A stretch of DNA of 48,389 bases from an uncultured Oscillospiraceae bacterium. GTDB lineage: Bacteria; Bacillota; Clostridia; Oscillospirales; Oscillospiraceae. The notes below the pieces were generated by a model. It worked only from the letters and a program-made list of their open reading frames with translations. It made no database searches and had not been told where the DNA came from. Both the position numbers and the translations under genes were made by a program. Of this stretch, positions 23,049 to 32,149 are shown one piece after another (the first letter of the stretch is position 1; every line of letters starts with the position of its first letter). The stretch lies in contig CAJTVM010000010.1 in NCBI GenBank assembly GCA_910579595.1, positions 1 through 48,389 of the forward strand, given 5' to 3'.

Positions 23049-25946
23049 ATGAGACAAGAAGAACGGGATGTTTACATCATCCCACCAAATTTCATTGAGG
23101 GCGGTACGCTGATGGGCGGGATGTTCAAAACCCGCAATGTGATCGAGGCCGGCATCCTGGGCGCTTTGACAGGTGTGCCGGTCTTAAAACTGCCCTTTTC
23201 CCTCACCACCCGCATCATTGTCCTGTGCCTCACCACCTTGCCTTTGGTGCTGGTGGCCCTGATCGGCATTGGCGGAGGCAGCCTGTCCGAGTTCATCCTC
23301 CAATTCTTCAGTTTTCTTCGCAACCGAAGGACGCTGGGCAGGGACGGCGCGAACCGGGGAAAAAAGAGTATGCTCCCCAGCTGGGGCCACAGCGCCCCCA
23401 AGGAGGAGGACGGCGAGACGCCTAAGAGCCGGAACCGCGTGGAGGTAGACTTAAAGGGCCGGAAGGTAGACCGCTTCAAAACCTTCCTGGCCCCGGAGGT
23501 GAAACCCCTCAATCCGCTGGCGGACTATGTGCCGGTGGAGCGTATCAAACACGGCATCATTTACACCCGGGATCACCGTTACGTGAAGATTCTGGAGGTG
23601 GTTCCGGTCAACTTCCTTCTCCGCAGCGCCCAGGAGCAGCGCGGTATCATCTACTCTTTCATCAGCTATCTGAAAATCGCCCCGGTGAAGGTGCAGTTCA
23701 AAGTGCTCACCAAACGGGCGGACATTGACCGCCATATACAGGCGGTGCGTGCTGAATTGGAACGGGAGACCGACCCCCACTGCCGGATGCTCCAGGAGGA
23801 CTACCTGCGGCTCATTCATCAGCTTGGCTCCCGGGAGGCCATCACCCGGCGTTTCTTTCTCATTTTTGAGCATGAACCGCTGCCGGGAACCAAGCGGGGC
23901 CAGGAGGAAGATGAGGCCATCGCCTCCCTCCAGACCGCCGCCCGCACCGCCGCCAACTACCTGCGCCAATGCGGCAATACGGTGGTGCTGAACCACGACG
24001 ATGAAAGCGAGGCGGCGGCAGCGGTACTGTACCATATCCTCTGCCGCCAGGAGAGCAACGAGCGGCCCTTTGAGGAAAAAGCGAAGCAGGTGGTGGCCGA
24101 GTACATGACGGCTGGGCGGCCTGTGGACAATATCCCGGTGAATGAGTTCTATGCGCCCAACCACATCGACCTGTCCCACGGGCGGTACATCTGCATCGAC
24201 GGCGTGTACTATGCCTATCTGCTGGTTCCCTCCGGCGGCTATAAGGCCCAGGTGCCGGCGGGCTGGCTGTCCCTGCTGGTGAACGCCGGGGACGGCATTG
24301 ATCTGGATATGTTCCTCACCCGGCAGCCCAAAGACCGCATGATCCGAAAGCTGGGCCAACAGCTGCGTATCAACCGCAGTAAGATCAAGGAGACCAGCGA
24401 CACCAACACAGACTTTGACGATCTGGACGGGGCCATCCGCAGCGGATATCTGCTGAAAGACGGCCTGAGCAACAATGAGGATTTCTATTACCTCAATCTG
24501 CTGGTTACCATCACCGCCGCCAACGTGGAGGATCTGGAGTGGAAGTGCGCGGAGATGAAAAAGCTGCTGCTCAGTCAGGATATGGACGTGCAGACCTGTT
24601 CCTTCTGTCAGGAGCAGGCTTTTTTGTCGTCCCTGCCGCTGGTGTCGCTGGAGAAGCACTTGTACGAGCGCTCCAAACGCAATGTCTTGACTCTGGGGGC
24701 GGCAAGCTGCTACCCCTTCACCAGCTATGAGATGTGTGATGACAACGGCATTTTGCTGGGGGTGAACAAGCACAACAACTCCCTGATCATCGTGGACATT
24801 TTCGATTCCCGGGTCTACAAGAATGCCAACATCGCCATCCTGGGCACCAGCGGCGCGGGCAAGAGCTTCACCATGCAGCTGATGGCCACGAGAATGCGGC
24901 GCAAGGGCATCCAGGTGTTCATTGTGGCCCCGTTAAAGGGCCATGAGTTCCACCGGGCCTGCTCCAACATCGGCGGGGAGTTCATCCAGATATCCCCGGC
25001 CTCCCCCAACTGCATCAACGTCATGGAAATCCGCAAGGTGGACAAATCGGTGGATGAGCTGCTGGACGGCCCCGGTGTGGAAAAATCCCTGCTGGCTGCA
25101 AAGATACAGCGGCTCCACATCTTTTTCAGCCTGTTGATCCCCGACATGACCCATGAGGAGCGGCAGCTTCTGGATGATGCCCTCATCCGCACCTACGCCA
25201 ATCTGGACATCACCCATGACAACGCCAGCCTGGAGGATCCGGACAATCCCGGCCAGTACCGCACCATGCCGGTGCTGGGCGACCTCTACGACACGCTGAA
25301 GGAGGCGCCGGACACCAAGCGGCTGGCCAATATCATCAACCGGCTGGTTCATGGCTCCGCCCGCACCTTCAACCAGCAGACCAATGTGTCGCTGGATAAC
25401 AAGTACACGGTGCTGGATATCTCCGAGCTGACAGGCGACCTGCTGACGGTGGGGATGTTCGTGGCCCTGGACTACGTTTGGGACAAGGCCAAGGAGAACC
25501 GCACGGAGGAAAAGGCCATCTTCATCGACGAGTGCTGGCAGCTCATCGGAGCCAACAGCAACCGTCTGGCCGCTGAGTTCGTGCTGGAGATTTTCAAGAT
25601 TATCCGGGGCTACGGCGGCTCGGCCATCTGCGCCACCCAGGACATCAACGACTTCTTCGCCCTGGAGGACGGCAAGTACGGCAAGGGCATCATCAACAAC
25701 GCCAAAACCAAGATCCTGCTGAACCTGGAGGACGAGGAGGCCCGACGGGTGCAGTCCCTGCTCCATCTATCCGAGGCGGAGGTGATGGAGATCACCCACT
25801 TTGAGCGGGGCAGCGGCCTCATCAGCACCAACAACAACAATGTGACGGTGGAGATCAAGTGCAGCCAGTTGGAAAAGGAGCTGATCACCACCGACCGCCG
25901 GGAACTTCAGGAACTGTTGGACAAAACTGGCCAGCAGAGCGCCTAA
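23049..25946 (+). CDS. VirB4-type conjugation ATPase with PrgI-like N-terminus
   Basis: 965 residues. The first about 95 residues (YIIPPNFIEGGTLMGGMFKT, two hydrophobic helices) match the small PrgI-type membrane protein that is often a separate gene; here it is fused to the ATPase. The VirB4 domain has Walker A GTSGAGKSF (about 599-607) and Walker B AIFIDECWQLI (about 822-832), followed by ICATQDINDFF and a conserved arginine region. VirB4 ATPases power assembly and substrate passage of type IV secretion. The fusion anchors the ATPase at the membrane. Ten bases separate it from the previous gene. Confidence 0.93.
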   Translation: MRQEERDVYIIPPNFIEGGTLMGGMFKTRNVIEAGILGALTGVPVLKLPFSLTTRIIVLCLTTLPLVLVALIGIGGGSLSEFILQFFSFLRNRRTLGRDGANRGKKSMLPSWGHSAPKEEDGETPKSRNRVEVDLKGRKVDRFKTFLAPEVKPLNPLADYVPVERIKHGIIYTRDHRYVKILEVVPVNFLLRSAQEQRGIIYSFISYLKIAPVKVQFKVLTKRADIDRHIQAVRAELERETDPHCRMLQEDYLRLIHQLGSREAITRRFFLIFEHEPLPGTKRGQEEDEAIASLQTAARTAANYLRQCGNTVVLNHDDESEAAAAVLYHILCRQESNERPFEEKAKQVVAEYMTAGRPVDNIPVNEFYAPNHIDLSHGRYICIDGVYYAYLLVPSGGYKAQVPAGWLSLLVNAGDGIDLDMFLTRQPKDRMIRKLGQQLRINRSKIKETSDTNTDFDDLDGAIRSGYLLKDGLSNNEDFYYLNLLVTITAANVEDLEWKCAEMKKLLLSQDMDVQTCSFCQEQAFLSSLPLVSLEKHLYERSKRNVLTLGAASCYPFTSYEMCDDNGILLGVNKHNNSLIIVDIFDSRVYKNANIAILGTSGAGKSFTMQLMATRMRRKGIQVFIVAPLKGHEFHRACSNIGGEFIQISPASPNCINVMEIRKVDKSVDELLDGPGVEKSLLAAKIQRLHIFFSLLIPDMTHEERQLLDDALIRTYANLDITHDNASLEDPDNPGQYRTMPVLGDLYDTLKEAPDTKRLANIINRLVHGSARTFNQQTNVSLDNKYTVLDISELTGDLLTVGMFVALDYVWDKAKENRTEEKAIFIDECWQLIGANSNRLAAEFVLEIFKIIRGYGGSAICATQDINDFFALEDGKYGKGIINNAKTKILLNLEDEEARRVQSLLHLSEAEVMEITHFERGSGLISTNNNNVTVEIKCSQLEKELITTDRRELQELLDKTGQQSA

Positions 25947-26141
25947 TGCGGAGATAATACGGCATTATACGCATAACCGCCGAACCAGCGAACTGGACAA
26001 AAATAATACGCCGATAATACTGCGCTAATACGCCAAGCGGATTTTAATGCGGAAATAATGCTGAATTAACACGCATAGCGCCCAAGCCGATTCCAACGGC
26101 ACATGAAACAATACGTCTGTAATACGGCGATAATACGCATA
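25944..26141 (+). repeat. TAATRCG repeat array between virB4-like gene and next gene
   Basis: About twelve copies of a 7-8 base unit TAATACG(C/G) or TAATGCGG are spread over 190 bp, for example at 25944, 25955, 26003, 26014, 26027, 26045, 26056, 26120 and 26130, on the same strand and at irregular spacing of about 11-24 bases. The stretch has stops in every frame and is visibly AT-richer than its surroundings. It is the largest gap in the otherwise tight operon. Possible roles: binding array for a replication or transfer protein, or a translation-coupling spacer. Confidence 0.6.
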
Positions 26142-26151
26142 AGCGAGGTGA

Positions 26152-26679
26152 ATGCCTGTGAAAACACGGGCACAGATCTATGAGCGGGAGGCCGCAGCCC
26201 TGCTGCGGGACATCTCCATGTACCATGTACTGACAGAAGGGCAGCTTTTGCGGCTTCATCCGGGAAAAGAGAAGAAGGTGAAAAACCTGCTGGCCTATCT
26301 TGTCCGGCAAAACCGCGTCTGGCTGGTAAACGATTTTTACTGCGCCGCCCAGGACAGCCTGGAAAACATGGATCGCGGCCTGTTCGCCGCAGTCTGGGTG
26401 CTGGCAGATTTCATTGGGCAGCTGGAATACCATTCGGCGGGTGATTACCCGGTGAAGATCATCTTTTTTGCGGACGGCGAGGTCTATGAGATTATCCACG
26501 CCGCCCAGGGGAAGGAAGTCCTGCTGTCCCATGTGCTGGCCGACCCCGGGGAGCAGCCCTCCCGTTATCTGGTTCTGGTGGATGACCCGGCGCAGATCAC
26601 GGAGCTGCTGATCCCAAACGTTAACGGCTACTGTACCGTGTCCCCGAACGGGGATGTAAGCTACTACAGGAAGGAGTGA
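26152..26679 (+). CDS. DUF5697-like mobile-element protein
   Basis: 175 residues, ATG at 26152 with GCGAGGTG directly upstream. Soluble. An N-terminal winged-helix-like part (YEREAAALLRDISMYHVLTE, GKEKKVKNLLAYLVRQNRVW) is followed by a beta-rich part (VKIIFFADGEVYEIIHA, RYLVLVDDPAQI). The pattern agrees with DUF5697, found in clostridial ICEs beside virB4-like genes; function unknown, DNA binding suggested by the first part. Its stop overlaps the next start. Confidence 0.65.
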   Translation: MPVKTRAQIYEREAAALLRDISMYHVLTEGQLLRLHPGKEKKVKNLLAYLVRQNRVWLVNDFYCAAQDSLENMDRGLFAAVWVLADFIGQLEYHSAGDYPVKIIFFADGEVYEIIHAAQGKEVLLSHVLADPGEQPSRYLVLVDDPAQITELLIPNVNGYCTVSPNGDVSYYRKE

Positions 26680-27353
26680 ACCAAGCTGCTTTGAACAGAA
26701 GCGCCATTTCCCAAAGGATTTCCTCTATTCTGGATGATATTCAGCGGCTGAACAGCGCCTTGTACGCCATGAACACCACTGACATCCAGCGCTACCCGGA
26801 CAACTATGAAACGCTGTCCACCGATGCGGCCCTGCGGGCGGAGCAGATCGCCTGCCGGCTGCGTCATCTGCTGTACGCCAGCACCAGCGTGAAAAAGGGC
26901 GAGTACCTGACCTCCGCCGCCGTTATGCAGGGTATCGACATCCAGCAGCGGGGCGGGATTTTTGAAATTACGCTCCCCAGCCTGCTGCCCAAGCGAACCC
27001 AGCGGCGGAGTACCGAATACCTGCTTGACCCGTTTACTGCCGCTTTGGAGCAGTATGTGAGGACGCATAAAGTCAAGCGGTTCCGGCACTGCGTGGTGTG
27101 CTTCGCGCACACCTACTGCCGGGATCTTCCGGAACGCCGCGTTCGGGACTATGACAACCTGGAGGTCAAGCAGTACCTGGACGCGGCGGCGGCCTGGCTT
27201 CTGACCGATGATGGCGGGCTGCTCTGTGATGTTCACCATACCACCGAACTGGGCGATGCCGACTGCACCCGGATGTTCATTATGGAAAAACCGCGCTTTC
27301 CGGCATGGCTGGAGGGGCGCGGGGCAGCTGTGGAAGATGCATCCCCCGGTTGA
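26676..27353 (+). CDS. DUF6100-like mobile-element protein
   Basis: 225 residues from GTG at 26676, overlapping the previous stop; a TTG at 26692 is an alternative start with better spacing from AAGGAG. Soluble. A helical N-terminus (RISSILDDIQRLNSALYAMN) is followed by a core with VKRFRHCVVCFAHTYCRD, DYDNLEVKQYLDAAAAWLLT and a His/Cys pair in LLCDVHHTTELGDADCT. The DYDN...K pattern is reminiscent of RusA-like Holliday-junction resolvases but the match is weak. I recall it as DUF6100, a usual neighbour in these ICEs; role unknown. Confidence 0.62.
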   Translation: MNQAALNRSAISQRISSILDDIQRLNSALYAMNTTDIQRYPDNYETLSTDAALRAEQIACRLRHLLYASTSVKKGEYLTSAAVMQGIDIQQRGGIFEITLPSLLPKRTQRRSTEYLLDPFTAALEQYVRTHKVKRFRHCVVCFAHTYCRDLPERRVRDYDNLEVKQYLDAAAAWLLTDDGGLLCDVHHTTELGDADCTRMFIMEKPRFPAWLEGRGAAVEDASPG

Positions 27354-27465
27354 AAAAGACGCGGAAAAAGTTCCTGATTTTGAAAAAAGTCCATATCCCA
27401 TTTTGGGCTTTTTCACGCGGCTGTTTTGGTATATGGAATTTGCGGCGCAAAGCCTTGAAAAATAA
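27337..27465 (+). CDS. Possible very small membrane-type protein
   Basis: 42 residues (ATG at 27337, overlapping the end of the previous gene by 17 bases). Acidic/basic start then a hydrophobic, aromatic stretch PILGFFTRLFWYMEFAAQSL. The ribosome site is weak, so translation depends on coupling to the upstream gene. Could be chance. Confidence 0.35.
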   Translation: MHPPVEKDAEKVPDFEKSPYPILGFFTRLFWYMEFAAQSLEK

Positions 27466-27481
27466 GGGCATTCCTCTGTCA

Positions 27482-27515
27482 GGGGCTACGGTAAAAATAC
27501 CGAAGCTACAGCCCC
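27482..27515 (+). promoter_or_regulatory. Small nested hairpin before the next gene
   Basis: GGGGCT (27482-27487) pairs with AGCCCC (27510-27515) and encloses CGGTA/TACCG (27489-27493 and 27498-27502). No T run; it sits 35 bases before the next start and may affect mRNA processing or translation. Confidence 0.35.
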
Positions 27516-27550
27516 TTCGGTAAAAAATTCATGGGAAGGGGGATGAATTT

Positions 27551-28693
27551 ATGCCGGATACGGGTGGGCGGGAGCTGCCCGCCTTGGACACATTCCCGGG
27601 CCTGGTTCTAACGCTCACCGCCCTGTCGGGTGAGATCCCTGCCGCTCTGGTCAGCCGTCTCCCCGCCGCTGATACCTACAAAGAGTACGCGGTCAAACAG
27701 CTCAAACGAGACAATCTTCTTCGGACATTTTACCGTAATGGCGTCCGCGGCCTGCGCCTGACCACAACCGCCAAACGTTTGTTAGTGGAGTGCTGGCCCA
27801 CCCAATTCCGGCCCTACCTCTCCGGCAGCACAGAAACGAATCTGTTGAAGTCGGAAGTCACCCGACGCCTGCGTCTGCACCGGATGGCCGAGGTGCTGGC
27901 GGTCATGTTCAATGCCGGCGTGCTTGTGTTCCCCTGGGAAAAGCCGGCGCTGTTCGCCCCTACGCCGCCCCAGGACGTTTTGTACATTGACCAGCCCGCC
28001 TATTATAGCTCCCGCGAGATGAAAGAGTTGGGCGCACAGGCCGTCAAGATACGCAATTCCCGCTCGACAGGCGTGCTCCTGACGGACAGTGGCATTTTTA
28101 TCATCTACAACACCGGCCCCGGTCAGATGAAGTGGGAGTACAAAGCGGAAATGCGGGTCAAAGCCCTGCTGGAGATGGAGTTGTGCCAATCCCGGCTTGC
28201 CGAGCAGTTCATGGGGGTAAGACAGGCCGCGGTCGTTTTTGCCGCCGACATGGAACGGATGCCGCCGCTTATGGGTATAGGTGAAGATATGCGGCACAAC
28301 TATTTTGTCTTGGACGGCGGCTTTGAACATTTTTACTATCTGACCAGCGACCACCATGGCGAGGTTATTTTGCAGCTGCTCTGTTACCCGGACGAAAAGG
28401 GCATTCTGGACGGCGTTCTATCAAAAGGCTTTGGCCCTCCCCGGGCGGACTGGATCGTGGAAAACGATGCCTTTGACGGCAAACGCCCGGTGCTGTTTGC
28501 CTATACTTGCGATATGCCGCGCATCCGCCGGTTCAACGCCGCTTTGGAGAAGATGGACTGGAGGGGGACGCTGTACTGCTTCGACTTCCAGGAGGAGGCA
28601 ATGCGCCGTATCTGCGGCCCTGGGGTCAGCATCCAATGTATCGACTTTGAAGCGTATGAGAGGAGGGTGTTCCTATCTCCCGAAAGCAGTTGA
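27551..28693 (+). CDS. Winged-helix mobile-element protein, possibly replication-relaxation type
   Basis: 380 residues, GGGAAGGGGG six bases or so before the ATG. N-terminal helix-turn-helix-like portion (about 10-80: LVLTLTALSGEIPAALVSRL, LKRDNLLRTFYRNGVRGLRL), then a long alpha/beta domain (about 95-375) with YYSSREMKELGAQAVKIRNS, GVLLTDSGIFIIYNTGP and TLYCFDFQEEAM. Architecture and position resemble replication-relaxation-type proteins of Gram-positive elements that assist nicking, but sequence support is weak. The last bases overlap the VirD4 gene, so they are expressed together. Confidence 0.6.
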   Translation: MPDTGGRELPALDTFPGLVLTLTALSGEIPAALVSRLPAADTYKEYAVKQLKRDNLLRTFYRNGVRGLRLTTTAKRLLVECWPTQFRPYLSGSTETNLLKSEVTRRLRLHRMAEVLAVMFNAGVLVFPWEKPALFAPTPPQDVLYIDQPAYYSSREMKELGAQAVKIRNSRSTGVLLTDSGIFIIYNTGPGQMKWEYKAEMRVKALLEMELCQSRLAEQFMGVRQAAVVFAADMERMPPLMGIGEDMRHNYFVLDGGFEHFYYLTSDHHGEVILQLLCYPDEKGILDGVLSKGFGPPRADWIVENDAFDGKRPVLFAYTCDMPRIRRFNAALEKMDWRGTLYCFDFQEEAMRRICGPGVSIQCIDFEAYERRVFLSPESS

Positions 28694-30747
28694 TCAAACT
28701 ACTCATTATCATTCCCGCCGCGTTGGCCGCCCTGCTCTACGGGGGCGGCTATATTTCGCAGTTCCTCTATAACTACGATGCATGGCAGGCGGCGGGCGGG
28801 ATCTTCGGCACCTCGCCGGAGCTTCCCAGCACTAATTTCTTTGTCTGTATCGCTTCTGTGTTCCGCTGGCCCTATGGTCTGTACGGCCTGGGCGGCTGTG
28901 TGGCCGCGCTGGGTGTGCTGATTTTCATGGTCATGCGGATGGGGTACAGCGAGACAGGGGAGTATGACCGGGAGCGCAACCTGATCTATTCCACCAAGGG
29001 CACATATGGCACGGCGGGCTTCATGTCCAAAAAAGAACTGAAGGATGTGCTGGACATCGTTCCCAATATCCGCAAGCATCACGGCATCATCCTGGGTGAG
29101 ATAGACGGCGAAGTGATCTGCGTCCCGGACAAGACCCGGTTCAACGGCAACCTGGCGGTGTACGGGGCCAGCGGCTCCAAGAAAACACGGGCCTTCTGCG
29201 TCAACATGATTTTGCAGAGCGCGGCGCGGAAATCCTCGCTGGTGATCTGTGATCCCAAGTCGGAGCTCTATGAGAAAACCAGCGAATACCTCCGGGATCA
29301 GGGCTATACCGTCAAGGTGTTCAATCTTGTTACCCCCGCTGCCTCCGATTCCTGGAACTGCCTTTCCGAAATCGAGGGGCAGGAGCTGATGGCCCAGCTT
29401 TTCTGTGATGTCATCATTAAAAACACCGGCAACGGGCAGGGGGATCACTTCTGGGACAACGCTGAAATGAATCTGTTGAAGGCTCTGGTGCTCTATGTGG
29501 AGCGGGGCTACCCGGAGGACAGGCGCAACATCGGGGAAGTCTATCAGCTTCTTGCCACAAGCAGCGAAAAGGAACTGAATGCCCTGTTTGACGTGCTCCC
29601 CATCTCCCACCCGGCCAAGGCTCCATACAGCATTTTCAAGCAGTCCAGTGAAAGCGTCCGGGGTGGCGTCATCATCGGCCTGGGTTCCCGGCTCCAGGTG
29701 TTCCAGAACCAGGACATCCGCAATATCACCGGCTTCGACGAAATTGACCTGGAACTGCCGGGCAAGCAGCCCTGCGCCTATTACTGCATTACCAGCGACC
29801 AGGACAGCACCTTTGACTTTCTTTCCTCACTGTTCCTATCCTTCATCTTCATCAAGCTGGTGCGGTACGCCGACCAGAACTGCCCCGGCGGGGCGCTCCC
29901 CGTCCCCGTCCATGTGCTGGGGGAGGAGCTGTGCGCCTGCGGAGTGATCCCAGACTTGTCCCGGAAGATCAGCGTCATCCGTTCCAGAAATATTTCTATG
30001 TCCTGCGTGTTCCAGAACCTTGCCGGACTCCAGAACCGCTATCCCTATAACCAGTGGCAGGAAATTCTGGGCAACTGTGATATCACCCTGTTTTTGGGCT
30101 GCACCGATGCCCTGACAGCACAGTTCATCTCAGACCGCACCGGCGAAGTGTCCATCGATGTCACCAGCAAGGCCAAGCAGCTGGGCACCTGGCGTATCTC
30201 CAATTATACCCCGGAGTACCGGGAGACCAGCGGCGTGGGCAAGCGCAAGCTGATGACCATGGATGAGGTGCTGCGTATGGATGTAGATCGCGCCCTGGTG
30301 ATTCTCCGGGGCAAGAAAGTATTGGAGGTTGATAAGTACGACTACTCGAAGCACCCGGAAGCGAAGAAGCTCCGCGCGGGCAAGGCCGCCGCCCACGTTC
30401 CCGCCTGGCAGTCCAAATCCCAGCAGGCCGGACAGACAGTGGCGGATTCTGACCCAGCGAAGTCCGCGAAGTCCAAAAAAGCAAAGAAGAAGGAGCCGGA
30501 AAAAAACACCGCATCGGCAAAGCCGCCCGTTCCCAAAGAGGACAATCCCACAGTGGGCAGTCCTGCCGGGGAAAATCGCGCGGTGCAGCCAGCGCCCTCG
30601 GCGGACACACAGGCCAGGGAAGCAGGCAGGGAATCCGCCCCGGCGCCTAAGCAGCGTTCTCCCGCAAGGTCTGCTGTGAGGCGAGGCCAGCGGGTAGTCA
30701 CCGCGGAAAAAGATTCTATTTTATCAAAACCAAAAAAGGAGGAGTAA
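28690..30747 (+). CDS. VirD4/TraG-type conjugal coupling ATPase
   Basis: 685 residues from TTG at 28690; GGAGGG lies about 20 bases upstream, so an ATC at 28675 is an alternative non-standard start. Two membrane helices (about 3-23 and 56-80), then the motor domain with Walker A GASGSKKT (about 159-166) and motif LVICDPKSELYEKT. The Walker B region reads HVLGEELCACGVIPD where relatives have an L-D-E-F core. ISVIRSRNISMSCVFQNLAG and FLGCTDALTAQFISDRTG are typical family motifs. The C-terminal about 110 residues are Lys/Ala/Pro-rich and disordered. It links the DNA-relaxase complex to the channel. No relaxase gene lies in the window. Confidence 0.92.
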   Translation: MIKLLIIIPAALAALLYGGGYISQFLYNYDAWQAAGGIFGTSPELPSTNFFVCIASVFRWPYGLYGLGGCVAALGVLIFMVMRMGYSETGEYDRERNLIYSTKGTYGTAGFMSKKELKDVLDIVPNIRKHHGIILGEIDGEVICVPDKTRFNGNLAVYGASGSKKTRAFCVNMILQSAARKSSLVICDPKSELYEKTSEYLRDQGYTVKVFNLVTPAASDSWNCLSEIEGQELMAQLFCDVIIKNTGNGQGDHFWDNAEMNLLKALVLYVERGYPEDRRNIGEVYQLLATSSEKELNALFDVLPISHPAKAPYSIFKQSSESVRGGVIIGLGSRLQVFQNQDIRNITGFDEIDLELPGKQPCAYYCITSDQDSTFDFLSSLFLSFIFIKLVRYADQNCPGGALPVPVHVLGEELCACGVIPDLSRKISVIRSRNISMSCVFQNLAGLQNRYPYNQWQEILGNCDITLFLGCTDALTAQFISDRTGEVSIDVTSKAKQLGTWRISNYTPEYRETSGVGKRKLMTMDEVLRMDVDRALVILRGKKVLEVDKYDYSKHPEAKKLRAGKAAAHVPAWQSKSQQAGQTVADSDPAKSAKSKKAKKKEPEKNTASAKPPVPKEDNPTVGSPAGENRAVQPAPSADTQAREAGRESAPAPKQRSPARSAVRRGQRVVTAEKDSILSKPKKEE

Positions 30748-30751
30748 ATTT

Positions 30752-32134
30752 ATGCCGAGAAAAAAGTCCGTAGTTACTGAAAATTCGGAGCAGGAGGCTC
30801 TGGTTCCCGACGAGGCCGGCGGGGCAGAGGATGGCCAGTCCACGGGGGAGGGGATGCTCCCGGAGACCGTCCCCGGTGGGGAGGTTGCCGGGGACGTGCC
30901 GCCCGGCGGGGATTTCCCCGCAGCTGAGGATGGGCCTTTCCCCGGTGCGGATGACGCCAGCCTGGATTCACAGCCCCAAGAGGGGAGCGGTATGGAGAGC
31001 GATGACCCTGAATATGGGGCGCTGCTCCAGGAGCTGGGCGAGACGGGCCATGCGGATGGCGGCGGTGATGAGCCGCTGGCGCTGGATCCGCCTCCCGGTG
31101 ATGAGCAGTCCGGGGGTACGCCCAGCGGCCTTGAGGATGGGGAGCCCGTCCAGCCCCGGCGTACCAGGGAACGTCCCCGCCAGATGGGGAACGCCGATAG
31201 GGCTGCTCCCGCCCCTGACCCCCGCCGCGACCGGGTGCTGACCATTGAGGCCAGGGATGAGGTGCAGACAGCGGAGGAACAGGAGGCTGTCATCTGGCAC
31301 GAGATCCAAAATGCCCACTGGACCCGGCGTATCCTCACCGGTACGCTGGACGGCGTGGAGCGGACGGAATCCGGCCTGACAGTGGCCGTGGTCAACTACA
31401 AGGGCTTCCGGGTGGCGATCCCTGTCAAAGAGATGCTGCTGTTCTCCGGGCGCCTGCCCTCCGGCGCGGAGTTCCAGGAGCTGATGTCCCGGATGCGGGG
31501 CATCCTCACCGCCCGGCTGGGCTCCGAGATCGACTTCATCGTGAAGGGCCATGAGAACAAGAGCCGCAGCGTGGTGGCCAGCCGCAAGGACGCCATGTAC
31601 CTGAAACGGCAGATCTTCTATCTGGATACCGATGAGCTGGGCAGGCCCATGATCCGTGAGGGTCGTGTGGTTCAGGCCCGCGTGGTAGCGGTGGCCGAGA
31701 AGGTGATCCGGGTGGAGGTGTTCGGTGTGGAGTGCGCCATTGTGGCCCGGGGCCTGTCCCGTTCCTGGGTGGGCAACGCCGCCGAGGAGTACCATGTGGG
31801 CCAGCGCATCCTGGTGCGCGTCCAAAAGATCATCGGCAGCACGGTGGACGATCTTTCCATCACGGCGGATGTCCAGAGCGTTTCCCCCTCCGCCGCCAGC
31901 GACAACCTGAAGAAGTGTGTGCGCCAGGGCCGGTATGCCGGCAGGGTGACAGACGCCCGGGGCGGCGTGATGTATGTCCGGCTCAACAACGGCGTCAACG
32001 CCATCGCCCACTCCTGCTACGACCGCCGTACCCCCGGGAAGGGGGATGACGTCAGCTTTTCCGTTACCCGGCTGGATATGGAGCAGGGGGTAGCCGTTGG
32101 CATTATTACCCGCATCATCAAACAAAATCTGTGA
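30752..32134 (+). CDS. S1-like RNA/DNA-binding protein of the transfer operon
   Basis: 460 residues; AAAAAGGAGGAG ahead of ATG. The N-terminal about 160 residues are acidic, Gly/Pro/Glu-rich and disordered. Two beta-barrel regions follow that fit S1/OB-fold repeats: about 305-365 (GRVVQARVVAVAEKVIRVEV, YHVGQRILVRVQKI) and about 385-460 (RQGRYAGRVTDARGGVMYVR, GVNAIAHSCYDRRTPGKGDD). S1 domains bind single-stranded nucleic acid. In ICEs such proteins follow the coupling protein; a role with transferred DNA or operon mRNA is an inference. Confidence 0.75.
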   Translation: MPRKKSVVTENSEQEALVPDEAGGAEDGQSTGEGMLPETVPGGEVAGDVPPGGDFPAAEDGPFPGADDASLDSQPQEGSGMESDDPEYGALLQELGETGHADGGGDEPLALDPPPGDEQSGGTPSGLEDGEPVQPRRTRERPRQMGNADRAAPAPDPRRDRVLTIEARDEVQTAEEQEAVIWHEIQNAHWTRRILTGTLDGVERTESGLTVAVVNYKGFRVAIPVKEMLLFSGRLPSGAEFQELMSRMRGILTARLGSEIDFIVKGHENKSRSVVASRKDAMYLKRQIFYLDTDELGRPMIREGRVVQARVVAVAEKVIRVEVFGVECAIVARGLSRSWVGNAAEEYHVGQRILVRVQKIIGSTVDDLSITADVQSVSPSAASDNLKKCVRQGRYAGRVTDARGGVMYVRLNNGVNAIAHSCYDRRTPGKGDDVSFSVTRLDMEQGVAVGIITRIIKQNL

Positions 32135-32149
32135 TAAGGAGCGGCTTTT

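Noticed and set aside
23451..24773. Minus-strand frame of 440 codons opposite virB4-like gene
   Set aside because: The plus strand is a clear VirB4 ATPase; the reverse frame has low-complexity composition only.
25944..26141. CRISPR-like array
   Set aside because: Units are only 7-8 bases, spacing is irregular and short, and no cas genes are near.
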